NCBI GenBank assembly: GCA_944470555.2
Contig: OX104130.1
Location: 50,315,491 to 50,379,490 of the forward strand
Reading direction: 5' to 3'
Length of the DNA stretch: 64,000 bases
DNA from: Heterobilharzia americana
Lineage: Eukaryota; Platyhelminthes; Trematoda; Strigeidida; Schistosomatidae
Both the position numbers and the translations under genes were made by a program. The notes under the pieces were generated by a model. It did not search any database. It was not told where the DNA came from and saw only the letters and a program-made list of their open reading frames with translations. Shown piece by piece: positions 9,115 through 23,300 of the stretch; the first letter of the stretch is position 1, and each line of letters starts with the position of its first letter.

Positions 9115-11960
9115 TAGTGCCCTAGTTCCGACCAATCCCAAGCCCGGATAAGGAGGGACGGTTGGGCATACGACTAACAACTCTACCCAGGAAAACCAAT
9201 CCAACCTCTAAAGAAACTTCAAAACACGAAGAAAATACTAAAAATAAAAAAATAATAATTCCTCTCTGGAATCGGAGAGACAAATGACGCCGGTTTATGA
9301 TAGCCTTCGGGAAGCAAACTGGCCGACTTGTCTTACCTACCCTCGATAAAAGCAAAAGCAAACATACAGACATGGAATGTCTGCACCATCTTTGAAGCCT
9401 GCTGGAAAGGCTGCTAAGACCGCTAAAGATATGAGAAGGTCCAGCATAGAAGCGATAAGATACAAATCTGCGGAACCAAATAGAATCGAAGTGGACTCTC
9501 AAAACTGTAAACAGCAGACAGAATAATCTACTCCGAAACTGCCACCCAGATGACAACCACGAGCACACTCACTTTTCGACTGGCTAGCATCATGTCCCCA
9601 ACACCATCCAAAGCTCTCTCTCATCCAGTGAGAACCAATCTCCTACTCCCACAGGATCATAACACCAACATTCAAATCAAAGAGAAGGAAAGTCACAATC
9701 ATACAATGATACCCTACGCTATGCACCTACAAATAATACAGATCAAGAGAAGAAGGAGGAATTCTATAGACAACTACAATCACTAATGGACAAGACTCCA
9801 CTCCAGTTGGTCATATCACAATTCTAGTGGGTGCGACGACATGAATGCCAAACTGGGAGCAAACAACACAGGAAGAGAACTCATCCATCATGGGTTGAGA
9901 GGCACTGAATGAAATGAACAAGAATGGAGAACTGTTTGCAGGCCTTCGTGCATTCAACGACTTGGTGATTGGAGACAGTATATACAAAAACAAGGATATT
10001 CACAAACCGACATGGATTCGAGTTCACCACATGGACACACCACACTAAATATCGAATCAACTTCATCTCAATGAGAAGAAAATGGAGACGCAGGTAGGAG
10101 AGACCTGACAACACTTTATCAAACAACCTGGTCACCATATGATAGGGAAGAGATCAACGCAGACGAAACCAATGAAAGATAGTGAAGGAAACCCAGTTAC
10201 CACCAAAGAGGAGATACAAAGGGAACGATGAGTTGACCACTTCAAAAAGCTTTCGAATCGACCAACACCAACAACACCTGCAACTCCTCCAGAAATACCA
10301 CCACCAGCCCAGCCACAGAACTACTAGTGAACACAAGCACTCCGATAAAAGATAAAGGCCTGAACGCCACGCAACAAATCTGCTGAAATCCGGAAAAGCA
10401 GAAGGACCACATGCAACTCCTCCACAAGCACTGAAAACAGATGAAGAGACATCAGCCAATATGCTCACACCACTATTGCAAATGGTTTGCAAAGAAGGAA
10501 AGGTACTTGTCCATTGATTGTAAGACGGGCTACCTGGTCAAACGCACAAGGAAGGGAAACCTGTCTTTCCAAGAACTGGCGTGAATTCATGCTCCACTCC
10601 CCGTCCACCCCAAGCAAATATTAGGCCACATCGTACTGGAGAGACTAAAATATGCTCTGGATTCAGGAAAAAACAAATCATGTGCAGATCAAATTGCAAT
10701 GCTACGCTACGTGTCATCACATAACAGAACATAGAATGGAAGTCAACTCTCTACCTCAAATTCATCGACTTTTTAAAAGGCCTTCGATAGCGTCGACAGA
10801 GAAGTTATGTGCCAGTTACTTCAACACTAAGGCTTTAGTGCCACTAGTCTTTACCAACCTCACTCAACACCTATATGCTATGCTATATCATGCTACATGC
10901 CTAGTGGTTCACAATGGAAAGCTACTCACTGACGCCCTTGAAGTGAAGACAGCAGTAGGACAAGGTTGCCGCCTACTATCACCCATCATCTTCCTCATTG
11001 TGATCGACTGGACCCAACTGGATCATGCAACAAAATGTGAGCAGCGAGAAGAGGGGCATACGCCGTTTGACCGGTGAAAATAATCCTACAACATTTGGAC
11101 TTCGCCCATGGTGATGATTTATGTCCAATGACTTGTCGCAAAAACTAGAAGATCTACAGTCAAAAACCAACAAGTTGACAGAAGAGGCACAGCAGCGAAG
11201 ATGCAACTTCCTTCAGGTGAACGTAGAGAAGACAGAGGTGATGAAGATACTCGACCACCATCAACAGCAACAACAACAAGCACCAATCACAATCAATGGG
11301 AGAAACCCAAACAAAGTAGTCACTCTCACCTAACCAGATGAGGATGTCAAAACCAGCATCGGAAAGACAGCAAAACAGGCCTTCCTTCATTATTCTGAAA
11401 CCAGTGTGGAGATCTGCTCCACTCCACTCAGCATAAATCGTGAACAATATCCGGATTTTCAACACTAATGCCAGTCAAATCAGTGCTTGTATGACATGGT
11501 TGACAGTCTTGGCGCATTACGAAAAGCATTTCCAACAAACGACAGACACTCATCAACAGCTACCGCCTACACTCACTCGATACTGAAGAGCAAATCAGAT
11601 GGCCAGATTAATAAGAATAAGCAACAAGGAACTCATTGTGGCTGCCAACGAACCAACCAAGAACCTATCGCCCAACAAATATGCAGAAGGAAGTGGAGAT
11701 GGATTGGACTGGGCATACACTGAGAAGACCATTCGGGGACATCACGCACTAGGCCAGGCAATAGAGTGGAACCCGCATGGGAAATGACCAGTTGGGCGTC
11801 CCAGCTGAGGGTGACATGGAGGAGATCGTGTGAGGAAGGAATGGAAGCTTGTGAGCAGTCGTGGAGCCAGGTTCGAAAGACTGCAGAGAAGAGAGTGAAA
11901 TGGCGACGTGAAAGTGAATTTCTATGCTGCACTAGGAACCCAGAGGACAAATATTAATAA
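9115..11960 (+). mobile_element. RTE (SR2-like) retrotransposon copy A, defective
   Basis: This copy starts with the same 5' sequence as copy B and ends at a short AATATTAATAATAAT tail. The endonuclease remains include TWNVCTIF (9370) and DMNAKLGANNTGREL (9840-9890). The RT remains include SGKAEGPHATPPQALK, then a RxxIDFxKAFDS-like block and VGQGCRLLSPIIFLIVIDW (10950-11020). The catalytic block reads D-F-A-H-G-D-D-L (11097-11120), that is FADD with CCATGG inserted. The C-terminal part has QICRRKWRWIGLG. Many frame changes and stops are present. Relative to B and D it lacks about 580 bp between endonuclease and RT and about 44 bp near 11330. It lies some 300 bp past the 3' end of the LRR gene, on the other strand. 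Confidence 0.85.
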
Positions 11961-12261
11961 TAATGATCAATTTATGTTTTGTCCAGTGAAAATAATTTTT
12001 AAGAGTCATCCATAAAGAAATCTTCAGTAGTTGGAAATCGGAAAATAAATGTGTTATGTTTTGTAGTATTTGGAATGCTGTACATTAGAACCAACCTTTT
12101 TTATATGCTCACTCAAAAACGTGTATAATAACATCAACGGCATGTTATTTATATGCATAACTTTTGAAAATTATGTGAATTTAAATGTATCTGTCCACAA
12201 TCTTCACCCAAGTAGTTGTTGTAATGCCTCATTTCATGAATATTTTTCACCGAATAATTGT
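11961..12261. other. Region downstream of the LRR gene
   Basis: This AT-rich stretch should hold the 3' UTR of the minus-strand LRR gene. I did not find a clear AATAAA on the minus strand here. Confidence 0.4.
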
Positions 12262-12490
12262 TCATTTTCCCTTCTTTCCTTTACGTTTTCTCTTCTTTGG
12301 ACCAGGTGCTAATTTATGCACCATATCAAATGTATCTTGATTAATACGGTGACCCAATCGTACACCGATTTGTGGCAGTTTAGCGTCTTTCCGAAATAAT
12401 ATTCCTTCTAAAATTTGTCTTGCAGCAAGATCACCAATGTCATTAGAGAACAAATCAATCTCTTGTAAATCTTTACTATGTGAAATTATA
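12262..12490 (-). CDS. LRR gene, terminal exon
   Basis: The acceptor is TTTCTCAG followed by TATAATTTC. The exon completes a split serine codon (AG/T) and reads SKDLQEIDLFSNDIGDLAA, the last LRR, then QIGVRLGHRINQDTFDMVHKL. It ends in the basic tail KKRKRKGKKGK and TGA at 12262-12264. Confidence 0.82.
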
Positions 12491-15400
12491 CTGAGAAATA
12501 ACAAAAGAAATGGATAAGCAAAACGCAGTGTACATGTCAGCTGCAATTTGATTAAATCACGCATCTGCTAACTACACGGTTTGAAATGAGAATGTCATAC
12601 AACTAAGTGGGACCAAACTGTGTGATCTAACCAAAACATATGATCTGCTCGACATAATAAACGGTGTCAATATTCTATATTTGGATGCTATTTTTATCTA
12701 TAGTCACTAGCTGCTTTATAGCAAAAAGTTTTTTGATTCCATGTATTACCAGAAAGCTAAAGTATCTGGACAGAGATTAGATAGCTTGAGTGATTGAACT
12801 CTTTTAGCCCAATCGAACTGCTTACATTGCAGGTGAGCATGACTCTGAATAAGCGATATTACCGACTACTGTTTAAATCACTTCAGTTAGCCTAGAGATC
12901 ATCGCACATCGACATCACCAGACAACATCAAGTTGGTTACCCTCCAGTGGTCAATCAATGTATCTAATCCAGTCCTACAGGTGGTCAGTCGTGGCCGGAA
13001 TAGCTCGGGGGTAACGCTGTTGACTACAACACTGGGTGACGTGGGTTCGAGTCTCAGGCGAGACATCATTCCCCTTAGGAATGCAGATATGCCTTGCTGA
13101 TGAGTGCCAACAAACACAAAATCTAGGTCCAGAGTTTCTTGTCAAAGGCCTCGATCCAAGTAACACATGACCACTCTATACCTACTTGCGCCAGTCATTG
13201 GAGTTTGTCACAAATCGAAAAAGTCATTTTGATAAAATTTTTACAATGAAACTCTGTGGCATTACTGCCACATTTGAAAAATAAAGTCCAGTATCCTATT
13301 CACTATTGCTTGGGTTCGTTAATTAAAGTTGACCAAGCAAAGACTGATTGATCATTTAAAAGAGATGTATTGGAATATTAGTCATTTCATCGAAATTCGC
13401 AGAAGTAGTTTGAACTATTTTCATTATCATTATATTTGCTTTTAGGTTTTCTCTCACTTTCACCTACTTCCATTTCTTTTATTTACTTACGTTAACCACC
13501 TTTAAATTTCTAAGACATGGATTCAATATAATGACTGGCATAACGTGGCACTAAGAAGACGCGTCTAACATATCGAATGCATTTTAAGGAAATTCGTGTT
13601 TTCGCGCGACCTTGCTGCCACCTATGGTAAAAAAAAGTATGACTGGAAATGATATAAGCTTTAACACTTTGTGCATGCTGAAAAATGATATTTCCTTGTT
13701 CATTTCATAACTAGTAGAAACTTCTGATGTTTTTAAGAGAATTTAATGACTTTCCCTCTGTACCATTCAGGACCCATAAAATCTCGTAGATTTTTCAAAA
13801 CACATCAATGTGATGATGCCTTCATTATACTATAAGCGTTTTAATGTACTGACCACGTTACAAAGTAAATGCCACATCAATTCTGCTACTATATATAATT
13901 TATATCATTTTTGCTTATCAATAGCATTCTAAAACTCCAAGCTCTGTAGTTATTTCTTCTTCCCATGCACTGTCTGCATTTGTCATGCTTATTCATTTTT
14001 TATATTAATTTAATTTGCAGTCCAACCTAAATTATCATTCTAGTCAATATATACATATACATAACCAACATTACTAATCATAGGATCTTGAAAATTCTTA
14101 TTTCTACAATTTTGGATTCACATTACAGGTAGAAATGCATTCATTAACAACTATATAGTTCAGCAGCTTAGCATTTATATAATTTTGATGACTGAAGTGT
14201 GAACTGAAATATGCTTTCCCATCGTGCATTCTACAAAATATTTAAAATCTCAAAAATGGTTTGACTTTAATCGAACCTAAGATACACTAACCTTTTTAAT
14301 AATTGCATACATCTAACTGTAGCGAAATTTCCACCTCGACCATAATGATTAATTCCATTATCAGCTAATTTAAGTACAGAAATCTGCGGACCAACTGCAG
14401 GAAGTGAAAATTTATTTTTACCTTTTTTACCACGTTTCCCCACTTGAAAAGAAAAGAAATCACAAATGGTACAAAACTTTTACTCCTAGGTTCCACTTAT
14501 AACAAAGAGAATAATGTTTAAAATGGAAATTTAATGACGTTACTCTGAATAAGCGTGTGTTACTCATCAGCTCAACCTTAAATACACTGAATGCATCAGA
14601 AAAGCAACAAACAAACAAATGACCATCTGCACAACAACATAGTTCTATGTTAGCATAAAAAAAATTAGGTCGTATATCTTTTTCATCCTGTATAAGCATA
14701 ACTTCATCAAAATTAGTGACAGATTTTCTAAATGGACAGATAAAGCCTTGTCTCTTGAACTAAATATGCTGGTTTAAGCCTTGGATTACTTTAGTTATAT
14801 TGGTTTGCAAACGGTTTTAAAGGGTATCTCAAGCTAATCAGTATCTGAGTGGTGTCTAAAGTATTCTCACTGAATATAAACTAATCTTTTTGCAATGGTT
14901 TAACTCAGCCAATCATTCTTCCATTGTTTCCCTCATACCCTGATCTAACTTTCAGGAAAAATGTCGTCCGCATCCGATTATCAGCTAACTAATGACAGAG
15001 TACTACACCACTAAAATTCCGAAAAAGAAAGTTCACATATATCCAGAAAACATAGTAAGTGAGGAAACGATATATTTTTAATTTCAAGGGAAGTCAGCCT
15101 TATGCTTGTATAAACGATTTTATCTCTTCAGCTGATATTGTACCCAGTTAAACATTATCCTAAGCTTAGGCAGCCCCAGAAAACCTACACAGTACTTTCA
15201 GTTGAAATATTTGTTTATCATCTAACGCTCAGTATACAGAAACCCTCTAATGCATCACACAGTCACAGTTTAACAGTTTACAACTTCCATTATTATCAGA
15301 GCATGAAATCTTTAGTTCACGAATATTGTCTCTTATCCAGAAGCAGATGTCAAATATGTTACATGTTTTTACCACCAACGAACACCAACCTCGTCTTACT

Positions 15401-15903
15401 GTTACTATAAAACACAAAATGTTTAAGACATTACTAGTGAAGAGATCAGGAGTGTGATGACATGACATACGCCTGAGATGATACTTTTCTCAGCAAAAAG
15501 CTTACTTTAGTAACTTGAATTAACACTAACAAAATACGGTCGAACATATTACTAAGCTTGTCTGGTCTAAGGAGTAGTTTCACTTGAATTATACTACTGG
15601 TAAATACTATGCTTCTACCTAGTTGAGTTAAAGCCTATAAACTTATTACTCTTCACCCGTTGCTAAATGCCTCATATATTAAGATAATTCGAGATAATTC
15701 GATTGTGAGGTGTACACAGTTGGTGCTTAGAACGACAAAGTCAAATTTCCATTGCCCAAAACAGCTCGTAAGACGTTTCACGGTTAAATATGACCGAAAT
15801 TCAAAGGTGTACACACACAAAATATTCTAATGTGACACGTTATCAAGTATATCAGGTACTATGAAGAAATCCAATAAAACAGATTACAGTATGCTGTAAA
15901 ACA

Positions 15904-15948
<45 letters not shown>

Positions 15949-17337
15949 GTCTACAGTAAGACTAAATGTGGTGTGTTGCCTAGAAAAACTGTTGCGAAAG
16001 TGATTTATGACTTCCTTTCTGAAGCTCATTCGCCTTCTAAATAACATAAACCAATTTGAATGTGACTTAGATATAGTTTTTTTCATTTTTTTTATTGAAT
16101 ACTCTTCCAATGAAGGTGTTTAATCTTTCTGTGTGATCTGTTAGACGAAATGTTCATTTCTTCATCCATTTCCAACTAAATTAAAAGAAACATTTGCTTT
16201 CGAATCTGTTTCTTCGAAAAAAGCTGGAAACAATATAATAATTTGCCATTTGTTTTCGGTATGTATTCAAAGACTGTTCATACGATGGAATCTCATACTT
16301 GAAGCTTGGCTTACAAACAGAATTATCCCACCTAGAAATATGCTCACCTACACTTTTTCCTAGTTATTTTTGTACGCTGTTTTATTCACATCTTATAAGT
16401 TAACTTTGAATGAAGAAACTTTCTTCGCAAACCCTTGGACATTCAAAAATTACTAACTCATCTTCACTTATTGTACAGGTAATATCTTTTTCTTCTAATA
16501 AATAATGTTAGCAAACAATAAAACTCATCAAATTAAGATAATTGTATAGTGATGGTACATACCCTTGACTATTCATAATATGTCACATAACTGTTTACAA
16601 ACCAAAAAGAGAATACTTATTCAAAATAAAAGATTATATTATTATATAAGATAGTAAAGGATAGTAGAATTCTTAATTTTGAAAAGAAGAAACATTTAGC
16701 ATAGACAATCTTTGCGTGTTAAACAACCTGAATGGAGATGAATATGCAAAAATTCCATAGTAAGTATGATGCTCAACTTTTAATATGTACACACTCTTCA
16801 GAATGGCACACAACATAATAATATAAACACCAAAATAATAGACTTGCATTAGTAAAGAGTAAATTAGAATTTACACTACGATATAGTCATTTTTGCAAAG
16901 TTGAGGAGATTGTTGACACAAAATCTAATGATGTGCAACTCACATATTGGAGCAGCTGGTAGAAGTCACAAAAGGAACTAAATTGAACAATACGTTTTGA
17001 TTTGATGCTTTGGTCAGTATTCTTAACAACAACAGTCACTAGATAGTAACTGAATGCTGCTGATAAATCCCAAATAGGACGAAATGCGCTTCCTAGATTC
17101 CACTTCAAGCCGCTATTCATAATTAGATCTTGATTTCTTTATTTTCGCGATGAAGCGAAATGTAAATGAAGACTATTGAAGCGTTTCAAGCACAGATAGT
17201 GAAAGTTTGAGTGTCAATTTTGTGGCTAGTTTTGTCTTCCAACTCAAGTTGGTCTGTAGCAATGACTGAATGGAAATTAATGACAAATCAGAATTGATTG
17301 AAAACGTTTTGCTTGTTTATAAGCTAAAAATGTATTT

Positions 17338-17386
<49 letters not shown>

Positions 17387-20300
17387 AAGATAAATAAAAG
17401 CTCAGTTGTCGAAATGGGCTAGTACGTGAACAAACTTTATTACTTGATAACGAACCAAACAGAAAAACTAACCTTTAGAGGACTTCTTCTTCTTAGATTT
17501 TTTGGCAGAGTTCGTCTTACTTGATAATGGTGACAACGGTGGCGGAGGTTGAAGCGCCAGTTCAGTATCATCATCCAACCCCTCGTTCAATGGAGGTAAG
17601 GCATCCAAATTTACTCGATCTGTCCACAAGAGAATATACAAAAAGGATAAAAAGGAACATGGTTAACCTCATGATTCAGTAGACATTTACAACTAAATCT
17701 AAGTTATTTATTTTTATTTATTTTTAAACAGTATGCTGTGATTGAAATAAATGTCATCTAAAAATGACTATTGATTGCCACATATTGGTTAGATCAGATG
17801 CTTAAATCATCCGTTATACTTCAGTAGTGCGAAAAACGCATATTAATCTATTCAATAGATAATAACCTACCTCTATTCCTACCATTTATAAAGGCTGTGC
17901 ACTTAAAAGGAATCGAAAACTAAAACTTCTGTACTATTTACTTCCTCTCACTTAGTATCACTCTTTCAATTTCTGCCATGTAAAAGAGAAAGCTGTTCCC
18001 AAATCAATTATTATATTTCTTACTGTCTGACTTTTTAAGATATTCTTTATCTCAATACTTTGAAATAAATGAGGCTCAAACAGCGTTTTTCAAAATTCAT
18101 TTTTTAAATTTACTTTTCAGTTTTGTTTTTAGTTGTTCAATTCATTTGAAGTATTTATTCACTGAATTAACAGTGTTTCAAACTCCCACAATATTATAGA
18201 ATTTCTCAACAGAATCAAACTCAAAGGATTTCACATAATCCTATAAACTTACGGAAAGTTGAACTCTTTGATATGGTAGTATACGGTCAACAGTAACTAA
18301 GATTTAAAAACAAGATCTCTTAGATGAAATAAAGTATAACAGATCCACTTGGGTCACTGTTTAATACATTAGTCACCAGCGAAATATACGTATCTCAATC
18401 AAAGAATCTATCATTCTGTAAGACTATTTTTTAATGAATAAAAGAAGCACTGCTTTTTATCCTGAACATTCATAACACGTTAGTGCTTCCTACAAGTTCT
18501 TCAAGACGATAAATCACGGATCTGTCACCATCCATAATTAAGTGTACCAATTTTTAATAAAATTGTACTACTAAACGGTCAGTATGCTTAATCATAAGTA
18601 TTCATGTTAATTTCCTTTGAAATAAATGCTTTCTCATTCAAAAATGTTTTCACGGTGAATCTACGTGATTAGTAGGTTTAAATTAAAGTTGCGCTCTTAA
18701 CTAAAAGACTTATATTTCATAACAGAATTCTATTAGTGATAAAGGGTTTCTTGGCAAGTGAAGTGTAAGTCTGTATGTGATAGAAATAAAGCAGTTTCCG
18801 ATGGTTAGTCAAAACGATAAAATTTAAGATGAAATCTCAACTCTCTTTTCTTTTTCTGACTAGAAATTGTTTTTTATTCAACTTGATGTTGTACCTTACT
18901 TATTCGCTTCCGTGTTCTCTTGAGAGCTTGTTCAACATCGAGTTTATGAAGTCAAACGCCTCTAAAGGAATTTCTGAACCAGTTTAAAAAAAAATTAATG
19001 ATAACGAAGGCTACAACATTATTTCTCAAGCTTACTTATAACGTCATTCAATTATTTTCAGGTCATGTCAACTAGGTATGTACCTTACTATATTGATGTT
19101 TACTTAATCTGTCACATGCACACACACATACTGAATTACAAACTATTTGAAATGCTAATGTTTTCCAGGAGACCTAGTGTAATAATGAATCACAGTCTTC
19201 TCCCATCAAATTCACAGTTTTACCACAAACATTCGGTGGGAAACCGAGGAGAACGTAGAACATTTTCTGTCAACTTCAAAATGTTTGGATAAACGCATGG
19301 AAAATGATCTACATTTCATACAAGTTCTTCAGCATTCATTACAATTGCTCGAAGTCCTTACACTGGCTTTTCAAGCCACAGAATAATAAGTTATAAAGCT
19401 TGTCATAAAAATATTTCCAATATACAAGATAGTTACGACAACAAATAAGATGATCACCTTGTAAATGATTTACAAATTGCACGGTTTCCGTTGATAAATC
19501 TGGCAGCTGAGAAGTTTTCCAACCACCCAACACTGGTGTCAGTGGGGTTTCCATTAGATACCACCTAATCAAAATCACAAGGTGTGATCTATGACACAAA
19601 AGTCATGAAGTAATTAAATATACAACCGAGCAACTTGAGAAGTTAGAAACCTCCTAGGCTGATGTGTAATTTCGCCAGCCAGATCAGAATGATCTAAACA
19701 TCAGATGACCGTTTTGTTCGTTTCCGAAGGAAACCCTGCTAGCGTCATAGTTGGGAAACAGAAAAACTATTCAGCCGTAAATGTTAACATGGACGGTGCA
19801 GTTTGCAAATCATTTGCAAATGTTTCGTTCTATTTAGAATATACCGGTCCATCCAAGTCAGCTAGCCGAATTCAGGTGATCCGAATAATTCGGCTCTTTG
19901 AGTTGAGTTTGTCCACGTACACCACTGATGAACGTAGGTTCAAACGAGTGAAGCTGACATCCAGTGACTAGATTACTCTAATGTAACTGATGAAACCTAC
20001 AGATCAGTGTGAGTGGTTTTTAAGTACTGAAGTCGTCCAGTCGTATATTTCGTTAGAAAATTTTTTTTTAAATTTTTCCTGAGATCAGGGAAATAAATAA
20101 ATAAAATGATGCAAGGAAGACTGAAATCTGAATTGACTAGAGAACTATACTCATGTTCCTGCAGGAAGCGATAAGCCACACTTATTGTTTGAAGGCTAAT
20201 GATATTACCTTGCTGCCCGAACATAAATGAAATGGAGTTCAAAAGAAGGACCCCCAAATTTTAGGTCAAGTTCTTTGACCGATGAACTATGGCCATTATA

Positions 20301-23300
20301 TCATACTTGCTAGTATAATCGATGTAAGACTTTTTTTATATTGTGATTAGGATCACAGATAAATAGTTAGGGAAATATAGGGATAAGACTCTTATTTCCA
20401 TATAAAGTTCACTGAAAACGAGATATTATCGTTTCATCCCAGCTTAGAATTTCTTTGCAGTAAGTACCATGACCTACGTATTCAACTAAATCGGATGGTA
20501 GAACATATACTCACCAGTAAAAATAAGTGGTGATCGTTCTATAATATGAATTGATGAAAATGGACAAGTGTAGATCACTAGATTCAAACGCATCGGCTGA
20601 ACTTATGCAGCATGATTGGTACGAGATATGGTGAACTAGGGCTCGACCCCTAATCAGGTCATAAACGAACAATACCAAGAAATTGCAAAAACGAACAAAT
20701 CATTTAACCGATGGTATTAAGCTCTCAAGGTTCTCTAGCTGATGTCAATTATGAGAACTAGCTTGAAATTAGTCCATTCTTCTTAGACCAACTTTTTTTC
20801 ATTTTTTCCCAGTTCTACGCAGCGATTTGTTTAAGTGAATACTATCTTTTTATGCTATATTAGTAATTAAACTGGTTTTTCTTAGAATCATACTTCTTTT
20901 AGCATGTTTTAAAAATGAAGCTGGTGTTGCTTTTGCATCTAAATAGTGAGTATGCGTTAAAACTAGAATGATGTCTAGCTAAATATACACAGGAATAGGT
21001 GAATGAAGTGAAGTTTAAGCTGATTACTTTCGTGATGTAGCCTCAGTGAAATCAAAGATACCAGACTGAGTATCAAAGGAACCAACTGATAGTTAACCAA
21101 CCTCGTGAATATTTCCGATAATAACTTAAATCTTATAAAATTAACGTAATAAAGCCATCGTTTGAATACAAAAGTGTCTATAATAAAATGACTTGAAATT
21201 ATATACCAGGCGGACTAATGTTAACGGAAAAAAGTATGAAGGTTATTTGGCAGCTAATAAGTCCTCACCAGTGACTGAAAAGCTGTTGTGTTAACCACTA
21301 GAGCAGTCATTGACTGAAACATCATGTGTTGCTGAAAGACTAAGATAAAAGTTAATTTGTATTTATTGTGTTGCTTTTAATGAACTTCTGTGAGAAAGCT
21401 TTTATCAGTTTTAAATAATTTTTCAGTACTTTTCTATGCAATCAAAAAGAAATATCTTTAGTTGTTAAATGATCTATAAAGATATAATCTAATGCCAGAA
21501 CGCTTCCTTACTTCTTTTTTTCGATTCTTCTTGAAATAATTGTTTTTTTCCTATCGCTTCATTGCGTTCAAATCCTTCTCTGTCTGCAGCATCAGACAGT
21601 AGACTGAGAAGAGCTATTGTACCTTCAGCTTCCAGATTATTGCCATCTAAAATAAGTTCCCTTGATAAATTCGACAAAATGTCATTTAACTTACATTTTA
21701 AAGAACTTAGTTTATCAGTCATAATTTAAATGCAACACATTTTACTTCTAGTCATACTGATGAGGACTTAAAATACCATAAAAAAAGATTTTACAGAAAG
21801 CAGAAACTTGGGAAAGACAACTTGATGAATTCATAAATTTCTATAGGACTCGCCACATGATAAGTTACATCTAATCTCAAAATTCGAATACACAAATGAC
21901 AGAGGAGACAACAATCCATTATCACTTTCGAAAGACTATTGACAAAAGTAAAAATAGGTAAAAATTATGAAAAGATGAAAAATTCTTAAACAATTAAAAA
22001 TAATCATAGGCATACCAAAGTTGTATTTACTTGGCTGTGACTAGCAGAAGGATGCAGGATGCGCATTTCGTCCTATTTGGGACTCGTCGGCCGGATGTAC
22101 TTGCACCTTAATGAGTGAAGCTGTTGCCATTTAGATTCAAACCTCGTACCCATCGCTTCATCCGCCACAGCATTATCCGTTAGGCCAATGGGGCACGATA
22201 GCCACCACTTGTCCAATAGATACTGGTTATTTTTTTTGTTGGTACGCTCGTAATTCTCCATTGTTTTGCTGGACTGAGTTGTACGACCTCTACTGACATA
22301 AAGGCTCTTATAAGGATACCTTAGTATTGCCTGAATATTTATTATGACAAGTTATTTTATTGTGATATGTTTATTGACTCGTCTCTTTGTAGAAGCAAAA
22401 CCGAATCAGCAGTATCGATTAAAGGCATAGAGTCTAATGTAAAAGAGATGAGTTGATGAGCGTGTAAACCTACACCGACTTAGGCGCTACGCATGCCTAA
22501 TCACCATCCACGCCATCAAGCTACGCTGGTTGAATTAGAGCTACGCAGAATAAAAACGAAGGATAAAAAAACTGGATATAGGGACCATTTCATAAAATCT
22601 CTGGCTGTTGGTCGGAGCAGGCTAGAGAAACATACACTTCCAGGTTGGCGTATACACGACAATTAAAAATGATGGTTGGAGACTGTCGGTGGTATTGACT
22701 GAAAATAATTATCAGTGACGCAGATGTATTCAAGCAATGTTTTTTTAAAATATTTTATGACTTTCTACCACTTTATTTCTTCGACTCTGGTTATGCTTCT
22801 TTACATTTTAATGTGCTAATTTAGGTTAAGGCAGCTTGGGCTGCTGCAGAGTTATGCCAGATCCTGTGTTAATACCTGGTGATAGACTTCCCATTGTAGT
22901 AAATAGTTAATATTTGAGACGATAGCGTCGCAAGAAGTCCAACCACGTACTATCTGCTAGACTATGATAACAATATTGACATCTATGAGTGTTAATGTTA
23001 TAAGTAAACAGACTGGTAGAAAAGTACAACGATTTGCAGGGGTATTGACCACCCAGACTTTGGGAATAAATATTAATACTGGATGATGTTTGAAAGTGTA
23101 ATAAAAATTTGGACCGCGGCCGGATTCACACCAGCGACCACCGGGCTTCCAAATTTTCATTTCACCTTCAACCATCATATGGAATTTCAAAGTTCACATG
23201 ACGAATCCTATCAAAATGTTTGAATTCCCATAATTCTGCTTTTCTAACCGTTTTACTTGTCGTAAGAATAACAATTCCTGAAGTTGGCGATAAGTTAAGG

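Noticed and set aside
15859..16110. Open frame with a YIYIYI stretch
   Set aside because: The frame is created by the (TA)n microsatellite.
19452..19556. Possible LRR-gene exon with a GT donor (coding METPLTPVLGGW...)
   Set aside because: Exon 5 (ending phase 1) joins exon 6 in frame without it; including it breaks the phase. It also has an inverted relative at 19.72 kb.
20575..20665. GGGGTCGAGCCC on the minus strand, possible box B
   Set aside because: No cloverleaf, no matching box A and no ribozyme region could be drawn.
23090..23165. tRNA-like GTGTGAATCCGGCC on the minus strand
   Set aside because: No box A at the right distance and no hammerhead follows; could be a tRNA-SINE head but support is too weak.
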